From the NCBI GenBank assembly GCA_041179465.1, contig JBEGTJ010000003.1, positions 3,456-67,455 of the forward strand: 64,000 nt of DNA, in the 5' to 3' direction. Made by a program: the position numbers and the translations under genes. Shown in pieces: positions 60,657-64,000 of this stretch (within the stretch, counting starts at the first letter, position 1; each line of letters opens with the position of its first letter). The notes beneath the pieces are model-generated. The model was not told the DNA's origin, did not search any database, and worked only from the letters and a program-made list of their open reading frames with translations. Source of the stretch: TMED14 sp041179465. GTDB taxonomy: Bacteria; Bacteroidota; Bacteroidia; Flavobacteriales; Schleiferiaceae.

Positions 60657-62690
60657 ATGCGCTTAACCCTACGCACCCTGGCCTTATGCGCCATGGTATT
60701 GGCCGCGGCTCCGCTCTCGGCTCAGTACTACTATTTGCCGAGCACGGCCAACGGAAACCCAGGCGGACTCAACGCCGACAGCGAGTACCCCGTGGGCGGC
60801 GGCTTGGCCACCAGCTGGACCGCGATTTCGACCGCTCCGGCGGCGACGCCCGCCTGGTCGACGACCCAAACGCTGCCGTTCAGCTTCAGCTTCAACGGCA
60901 CCGCCGTCACGCAGTACAAAGTTTCGACTTCGGGCGTGCTGACCTTTGACGTCAACGCCACCACCGCGCCGGGCTACACCAAGTCGACGTTGCCTGACGC
61001 GAGCATTCCCAACAACTCGGTGTGCATTTGGGGCTTGGCTTCGGTCGGAACCAACGACCTCATCGTGAACAAGACCTTTGGTTCGGCGCCCAACCGCCAG
61101 CATTGGATCATGTTTTCTTCGTTTGGCCAAGTCGGCAGCACCTGCTGGACCTACTGGTCGATCGTGCTCGAGGAGTCGACCAACAAGATTTATGTCGTCG
61201 ACCAGCGCAACTCGTGCACGGGTTCCACGCTGTCGATCGGCATTCAGGTCAACAGCACTACGGCTTATGCGGTAGCGGGTTCGCCCAACGTTGCGATTCA
61301 AGCGGGCACCGACGCCACGGCGGCTGACAACAAGTACTACGAGTTCATTCCGGGCGTGCAGCTGCAAAACAACTTCATCGGCAATTCGGTGGAGGTCGAC
61401 GACTTCTTGGTGCTGGGCCAGGCTCCCTTCACGATCAAGGCCGAGTACCTCAACGGCGGCAGCAACGCCATCACCAGCGCGGGCCTGAACTACCGAGTCA
61501 ATGGCGGAACGCCCGTTAGCGCCACCGTATCGACGCTCAACGTGGCCTCGGCGGCTACGGCCACGCTCACGCACCCCCAGGCCTGGACCCCCACGGCCGT
61601 AGGCACCTACACGCTCGACTTCTGGACCTCAAACCCCAACGGGCAGGCCGACAGCGACGCCAGCAACGACACCGTGACCAAGCAAATTGTCGTGGTGAAC
61701 AGCATTGCGGTGCGCCGTCCGTTGATTGAGGTGTTCAGTTCGTCGACCTGCGCGCCCTGCGCTCCGGCCAACGCCACCTTCAAGACCCTGATGGACCAGC
61801 AGGCCGCCGGCGACTACAACTACCTGAAGTACCAGATGAGCTGGCCGGGAACGGGCGACCCCTACTACACGACCGAGGCCGGTGCCAAGCGCCAGCTTTA
61901 CGGCGTGAATTCGGTGCCCAACGCCCAAATCGACGGCGGATGGAACGGCCACGCCGGCCAAATCACGCAGCCGATCTTGAGCCAGTTCAAGGCGGTGCCT
62001 TCGTTCATCAACCTCGCCGGCTACTACACCGTCGACGCCACGGCCCAAAAGGTCGACATGGTGATCAATACGACGCCCTTGGTGAGCACCTCAAAGGCCC
62101 TGTCGCTTCAGGTGGCTATCTACGAGAAGTCGACGAGCCAAAACGCCAAGTCCAACGGCGAGACCACGTTCTACCACGTTATGAAGAAAATGGTTCCGAG
62201 CGAAGCAGGTACGACCCTCACCAACCTCACCGACGGCGTGATGCAGACGGCGAATCTGTCGTACACCTTTAACGGCTCTTACACGCTTCCGGCGAACGCG
62301 ACGGCTCCCGTGAACCATGCTTCGGCCCACACCGTCGAAGACTTCAGCGATCTGGGCGTCATGGTCTGGATTCAGGACATGGCGACTAAAGAGGTATACC
62401 AGTCTGTGGACTTGACTCAGAGCGGAATCGGTACCGGCGAGCAAGGCCTCGGTTCGGTTCGCGTGTTCCCTAACCCGACGAGCGATTTGGTTCGCGTGGA
62501 TCTGAGTGGCGTGACGGGTGCCTGCACCTACCGCCTGGTCAACGCTCTGGGCCAAGTGGTTGCGGCGGGTACCGCTCAAGGCGGAGCCGAGCTCACCCTC
62601 AGCGTCGCTCAGTGGACCAGCGGTCTGTACTTTGTTCAGGTGGTGGCCGAAGGCCGCACCCAGACCTTGCCACTGCAGGTGCTGCGTTAA
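60657..62690 (+). CDS. Omp28-like T9SS cargo protein with thioredoxin-like CxxC
   Basis: A 677-residue secreted protein. Signal peptide ends near APLSAQY. Residues 25-260 form a beta-rich domain, followed by an Ig-like segment (about 265-350). From about 355 an Omp28-like domain begins with LIEVFSSSTCAPCAPAN, holding a CxxC pair like thioredoxins, and continues to about 590. The last 75 or so residues are a type A sorting domain (VRVFPNPTSDLVRVDL, YRLVNALGQVV, WTSGLYFVQVV). Likely surface-exposed or released by the T9SS. Whether CxxC is redox-active is unknown. Ends with a strong terminator. Confidence 0.85.
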   Translation: MRLTLRTLALCAMVLAAAPLSAQYYYLPSTANGNPGGLNADSEYPVGGGLATSWTAISTAPAATPAWSTTQTLPFSFSFNGTAVTQYKVSTSGVLTFDVNATTAPGYTKSTLPDASIPNNSVCIWGLASVGTNDLIVNKTFGSAPNRQHWIMFSSFGQVGSTCWTYWSIVLEESTNKIYVVDQRNSCTGSTLSIGIQVNSTTAYAVAGSPNVAIQAGTDATAADNKYYEFIPGVQLQNNFIGNSVEVDDFLVLGQAPFTIKAEYLNGGSNAITSAGLNYRVNGGTPVSATVSTLNVASAATATLTHPQAWTPTAVGTYTLDFWTSNPNGQADSDASNDTVTKQIVVVNSIAVRRPLIEVFSSSTCAPCAPANATFKTLMDQQAAGDYNYLKYQMSWPGTGDPYYTTEAGAKRQLYGVNSVPNAQIDGGWNGHAGQITQPILSQFKAVPSFINLAGYYTVDATAQKVDMVINTTPLVSTSKALSLQVAIYEKSTSQNAKSNGETTFYHVMKKMVPSEAGTTLTNLTDGVMQTANLSYTFNGSYTLPANATAPVNHASAHTVEDFSDLGVMVWIQDMATKEVYQSVDLTQSGIGTGEQGLGSVRVFPNPTSDLVRVDLSGVTGACTYRLVNALGQVVAAGTAQGGAELTLSVAQWTSGLYFVQVVAEGRTQTLPLQVLR

Positions 62691-62713
62691 GTGCTTAACA
62701 CGCATTAAAAAGG

Positions 62714-62743
62714 AACCGGCCCCTCGCGGGGCCGGTTTTTTTT
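62714..62743 (+). terminator. Rho-independent terminator of the Omp28-like gene
   Basis: A 10-base-pair stem (62714-62723 with 62728-62737) with a TCGC loop, followed by a T run to 62743. The rest of the 185-base gap to 62875 is AT-richer and shows only the box before the methyltransferase gene. Confidence 0.9.
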
Positions 62744-62862
62744 AATTCCGTTTCGCGCACAGCATGTACCTTACCCACACAAAACATCCACTGGACCAAG
62801 ACATCAGGCGATTGCACCTACATCGAATCAGTATTACTATTCATTGCAGTGCATTAGGCAGG

Positions 62863-62870
62863 GAATTTTG
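62863..62870 (+). promoter_or_regulatory. -7-like box for the methyltransferase gene
   Basis: GAATTTTG (one mismatch from TAnnTTTG), then CGAAG, then GTG 62876. A TTG lies 16 bases upstream of the box. Confidence 0.4.
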
Positions 62871-62875
62871 CGAAG

Positions 62876-63750
62876 GTGGCTCGTTTCGTGAGGAATATAA
62901 AAACAACAACAAGAGTGATTTGGATCGCTAAAGCAGTCGTTCAGAAGGGAATTTCTTTTTTACCCTTCAAAACGCACATCAATCAGTTTTTTCAGCGCCG
63001 CGGAACCGGTGCAATCTCGCTTGACGACCAGCACTTTGGTTGGAAGATTGGTCATGCCCAGGACCATTTGGCCCTTTGGCAAAAGCACTTCCCAAATCTA
63101 GATCGGTCTTCAGCCAATGTACTTGAGCTCGGCACGGGTTGGTATCCCATCGTGCCCGTGTACTTCTGGCTTCATGGGGTGAATTCCATGGATTCACTCG
63201 ATTTGTATCCGTGGATTAGTGCGGAACATTGTCAAACGACAGCGAAAAAGTTTGTGGAATGGCATTCGTCAGGTCAACTTCAACCCTTCTTGGGTGGGGT
63301 TGATGCTGACCGTTGGTTGATGCTCGAACAGGCTGCAAAGACAACTAGGTCTCTTGAATCGTTCTTGTCCATGATTGGACTTCGAGCGCTGGTCGGAGAC
63401 GCAACTTCTACGATTGCCGGTATGCACGAATCCTATGAGTTCATTTGCTCGAACAACACACTTGAGCACATACTTCAGGCTCCATTAGAGGCGATTTTGG
63501 AGCGTTTTCGAACGCTATTATCTTCGGGGGGGGGTGTTCCCATTTTATCGATTTAACGGATCATTTCAGCCATTTTGATCGAAGTATTACCGCCTACAAC
63601 TTTCTGAAGTTCTCCCCGTATCAGTGGCGTTTGATCGATAACGACATTCAGCCCCAAAATCGACTTCGGTGGCCGCAGTACGTTGCGATGTTCACTCGGT
63701 TGGGATACCGTGTGGTGGAAGCAGAGGTTCGGCCTGGAAGTGTGGAGGAA
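62876..63750 (+). pseudogene. SAM-dependent methyltransferase, frameshifted at a G9 run (low GC)
   Basis: The frame from GTG 62876 gives a methyltransferase with motif I VLELGTGWYPIVP and ICSNNTLEHI, but stops at 63556 soon after nine G at 63526-63534. If the run had seven or ten G, translation would continue with SHFIDLTDHFSHFD, NFLKFSPYQWRLIDNDIQPQN and PQYVAMFTRLGY, which is the normal continuation of this family. So the gene is broken by a change at the G run, by sequencing error, or is switchable. GC is about 48% in a sampled line (63241-63300). The C-terminus is lost in the foreign-looking tail near 63750. Confidence 0.75.
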
Positions 63751-64000
63751 TCACAGGGTGCGGGTAGGGAAGGCGGAGCAGGAACCGGCAGCAGCACTGC
63801 CGCCGCCGCTGCTGCTACTGCTGCTGCTGAAACCGGCGAAGCAGTTGAGCATCCGTTTCCTGAGGCACATTCCTTGCGAGAAATGCTGCGGATGCACGAG
63901 GAACGCACAGGCAGCGCCAACAGCTGCCAGGCGCTCACAGGCGCTGCTGCTGAGCAGACAACAACCGCTGCCACCAAGCACCTCAGCAGCCAGTGCTTTG
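63750..64000. other. foreign-looking, low-complexity tail
   Basis: After about 63750 the sequence changes character: GCC/GCT/GCA runs coding for poly-alanine if read, then CAG/CTG-rich sequence unlike anything else in the window. The frame restored for the methyltransferase happens to stay open through it, but the result (Ala-rich, then SLREMLRMHEERTGS) does not resemble the end of that family. It may be a misassembly with other (possibly eukaryotic, such as algal) DNA; the exact junction cannot be set. Confidence 0.5.

Noticed and set aside
62744..62875. possible tRNA or riboswitch in the longest gap
   Set aside because: I looked for a cloverleaf or a conserved aptamer core and found neither; only a terminator end and a -7-like box are visible.

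Overview
The window is about 64 kb of a compact, GC-rich chromosome from a member of the Bacteroidota, most like Flavobacteriales-type genomes in gene content and order. The evidence is porQ between lon and cmk, three proteins with type IX secretion (T9SS) C-terminal sorting domains, the coaD/ddl/PASTA/T9SS-protein/rluD block, the ftsH-rsfS-birA-pyrE block, a type B L31, a LUD-domain gene beside cdsA, an OlsF-like acyltransferase, and promoter boxes of the Bacteroidota type TAnnTTTG. The high GC is unusual for that order; sampled 60-base lines in core genes reach about 70%. I see no tRNA, rRNA, CRISPR array, transposase or prophage. No stretch over 300 bases lacks a gene. The longest gaps are 62691-62875, 2119-2279 and 51251-51367.

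Layout. 1-2118: end of an acyl-CoA reductase gene and a convergent beta-helix lipoprotein. 2280-7919: a rightward run rpmE2, GlmU-like, lon, porQ, cmk. 7926-9847: leftward LUD-cdsA-psd (phospholipid synthesis). 9897-19368: ftsH, rsfS, birA, pyrE, a Nudix gene, coaD, ddl, a PASTA protein, a T9SS protein and rluD, packed with overlaps. 19396-24225: leftward amidohydrolase, acyl-CoA ligase and a low-GC secreted protein. 24277-32513: purL, a low-GC FkbM methyltransferase, pheT, a DedA-like protein and recG. 32546-36018: polysaccharide genes (a priming sugar transferase and a double glycosyltransferase). 36079-37653: a small acidic protein and a MATE exporter. 37676-47000: a leftward seven-gene run fbp, mfd, ABC ATPase, ABC permease, ppx, a response regulator and a TauE-like exporter. 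47056-50603: GNAT, lysC and an OlsF-like gene. 50588-57977: an outer-membrane protein, a YwqK-like protein, then a leftward operon of an oxidoreductase/M3-peptidase fusion, rsmA, mgtE and a hydroxyacid dehydrogenase. 58035-62690: NlpC/P60, a periplasmic PPIase and an Omp28-like T9SS protein. 62876 to the end: a low-GC methyltransferase gene frameshifted at a run of nine G, then a tail of foreign-looking sequence.

The strongest whole-window signal is at gene starts. In about half of the operon heads a TAnnTTTG-type -7 box (or a one-mismatch form) lies only 3-5 bases before the ATG or GTG, which would place the transcription start on the start codon. This suggests widespread leaderless mRNAs and fits the very short divergent gaps. 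Other items to follow up are the dehydrogenase/M3-peptidase fusion, an in-frame TGA as the only separation between fbp and mfd, a fused pair of glycosyltransferases, an AAA+ response regulator with no DNA-binding domain, and low-GC genes inserted flush against core genes.
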